From JAXDLK01 sp034666665 (lineage in GTDB: Bacteria > Desulfobacterota > Binatia > JACPRU01), in assembly GCA_034666665.1 (NCBI GenBank), contig JAXDLK010000159.1:1-24242 (forward strand): 24,242 bases of DNA. The letters are read 5' to 3'. A program made the translations under genes and the position numbers. Positions 23,168-24,242 of this stretch are shown here, piece after piece. The first letter of the stretch is position 1. Every line of letters begins with the position of its first letter. The notes under the pieces are model-generated. The model searched no databases and was not told the DNA's origin. It saw nothing but the letters and a program-made list of their open reading frames with translations.

Positions 23168-24242
23168 CCTCGATGTCCGAGTTCCTCGAGATCATCGAAT
23201 GGTTCGATGCGAACGGTGTGGAGATCGCCCATCGCATCCCGGAGGGCGGCTCCGGCGAGACCAAGTTCGGCGCGCAGCTCGTAGTCCGCGAGAACCAGGC
23301 GGCGGTCTTCTTCCGCGACGGCAAGGGTCTCGACGTCTTCGGCCCCGGCCGTCACACGCTGACGACGCTGAACCTGCCGATCCTGACGAAGATCCTCTCG
23401 CTACCGTGGGGATTCCAGAGCCCCTTTCGTTGCGAGACCTACTTCGTCAACCTCAAGGTCTTCACCAACATGCGCTGGGGGACGAAGGATCCCGTGGCGT
23501 TCAAGGACCGCGAGCTCGGGCTCGTGCGGCTCCGCGCCTTCGGCGCCTTCACGATGCGCGTCACCCAGCCGCTGCTCTTCGTGAACACGATCGTCGGCAC
23601 CCAAGGGTCGTTCGAGACCGCGCACATCGAGGACTACCTCCGCGAGGTGATCGTCTCCCGGCTGAACGACTTCCTCGGGGAGTTCGTCGACAGCCTGTTC
23701 GATCTGCCGCGCCAGTACGACGAGATGGCCGCGGCGGTGAAGACGCGCCTGGTCGAGGACTTCGGCAAGTACGGCATGGAGCTGATCGATTTCTACGTGA
23801 ACCGCATCACGCCGCCGGAAGAAGTCCAGCGCATGATCGACGGCCGCTCGGGAATGCAGGCGGTGGGAGACGTCGACCGGTTCCTCAAGTTCCAGGCGGC
23901 GAAAGCGATCGGCGACGCGGCGGAGTCCCGCGGCGTGCTCGGCGGCGGCGATGCCGCCGCGGGGATGGGGCTCGGTGTCGGCGCGGGTCTCGGCATGATG
24001 CTGCCCGGCATGGTCTTCCGTGCGCTCGGCGCCGGCGAGTCGCCGGCGAGCGATGGAGTGCAGTGCCCCGAGTGTCACGGCACGGTCGCGCTCGACAGCC
24101 GCTTCTGCCGTCACTGCGGGCATCAGATGGTGGTGATCCGCAAGTGCCCTCGCTGCGACAAGAACGTGACCGCGACGGCTCGCTTCTGCCCTTCCTGCGG
24201 CGTCGATCTCGCGGCGCAGCTCTCGTGCGCGAAGTGCGGCAC
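23164..24242 (+). CDS. SPFH domain protein (YdjI / virion-core-like) with C-terminal zinc ribbons, 3' end cut off
   Basis: At least 359 residues are visible and the frame is open at the window end. Residues ~5-265 form an SPFH domain of the YdjI type (COG4260). Typical blocks are ENQAAVFFRDGKGLDVFGPG, HTLTTLNLPILTK, NMRWGTKDP, FGAFTMRV and YGMELIDFYVNRITPP. A Gly/Met-rich hydrophobic stretch (~265-285) may touch the membrane. Zinc ribbons follow with cysteines at 301/304/315/318 and 328/331/342/345, and a third begins at 355/358. In Bacillus subtilis YdjI brings PspA to the membrane during envelope stress; the same role here is inference, and no pspA is in view. The ATG at 23164 overlaps the previous stop (ATGA); the ATG at 23173 is an alternative. 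Confidence 0.92.
   Translation, partial: MTSMSEFLEIIEWFDANGVEIAHRIPEGGSGETKFGAQLVVRENQAAVFFRDGKGLDVFGPGRHTLTTLNLPILTKILSLPWGFQSPFRCETYFVNLKVFTNMRWGTKDPVAFKDRELGLVRLRAFGAFTMRVTQPLLFVNTIVGTQGSFETAHIEDYLREVIVSRLNDFLGEFVDSLFDLPRQYDEMAAAVKTRLVEDFGKYGMELIDFYVNRITPPEEVQRMIDGRSGMQAVGDVDRFLKFQAAKAIGDAAESRGVLGGGDAAAGMGLGVGAGLGMMLPGMVFRALGAGESPASDGVQCPECHGTVALDSRFCRHCGHQMVVIRKCPRCDKNVTATARFCPSCGVDLAAQLSCAKCG

Overview
The window is a high-GC (roughly two-thirds G+C by eye), gene-dense bacterial chromosome segment. It has 17 protein genes (two cut by the window edges) and one tRNA. I see no insertion sequence, prophage, CRISPR array or rRNA. The order mutS, amidase, glnD, xerD, M50 protease, trpS, scpA, scpB, rluB, the double-zinc-ribbon cyclase/ATPase/TPR protein and the short CstA suggest a deltaproteobacterial-grade lineage (Desulfobacterota, Binatota or Myxococcota type). 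That placement is an inference from gene content, not a phylogeny.

Layout. (1) 1-1916, minus strand: the first codons of an unknown gene, then a 625-residue polytopic membrane protein. (2) 1993-2175, minus: an initiator tRNA-fMet gene with its own promoter-like sequence and hairpin terminator. (3) 2172-14300, minus: ten tightly packed housekeeping genes in the transcription order merR-like, mutS, amiC-like, glnD, xerD, M50 protease, trpS, scpA, scpB, rluB. Seven of the nine junctions overlap, and three are ATGA stop/start overlaps. A promoter-like sequence lies at 14407-14436. (4) 14475-15583, plus: a class I glutamine amidotransferase-like hydrolase (peptidase C26) coupled to a small four-helix membrane protein. 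(5) 15687-22533, minus: cstA, a tandem SagB-type nitroreductase starting 1 base after cstA, and a 1147-residue zinc-ribbon/cyclase/AAA/TPR signalling protein. (6) 22646-24242, plus: a small helical protein coupled to an SPFH (YdjI-like) protein with C-terminal zinc ribbons, cut by the window end.

How the genes work together. The large minus-strand block covers mismatch repair (MutS), septal wall cleavage (amidase), nitrogen sensing (GlnD), dimer resolution (XerD), intramembrane proteolysis (M50), tryptophan charging (TrpS), chromosome condensation (ScpAB) and ribosome modification (RluB). Much of it serves chromosome maintenance and cell division. The cstA block pairs a predicted peptide/pyruvate importer with an orphan SagB-like oxidoreductase and a regulator. 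The right-hand pair resembles a membrane-stress module.

Most of the window is conserved core genome. The less ordinary points are: TrpRS with the exact cysteine spacing of the [4Fe-4S] type; an initiator tRNA with A29-U41 in place of the usual G-C; a tandem SagB-like nitroreductase with no YcaO partner in view; a cyclase domain that lost its substrate-specifying and transition-state residues; a MerR-type regulator coupled to mutS; and the SPFH/zinc-ribbon pair. I did not find a clear-cut new defence or mobile system.
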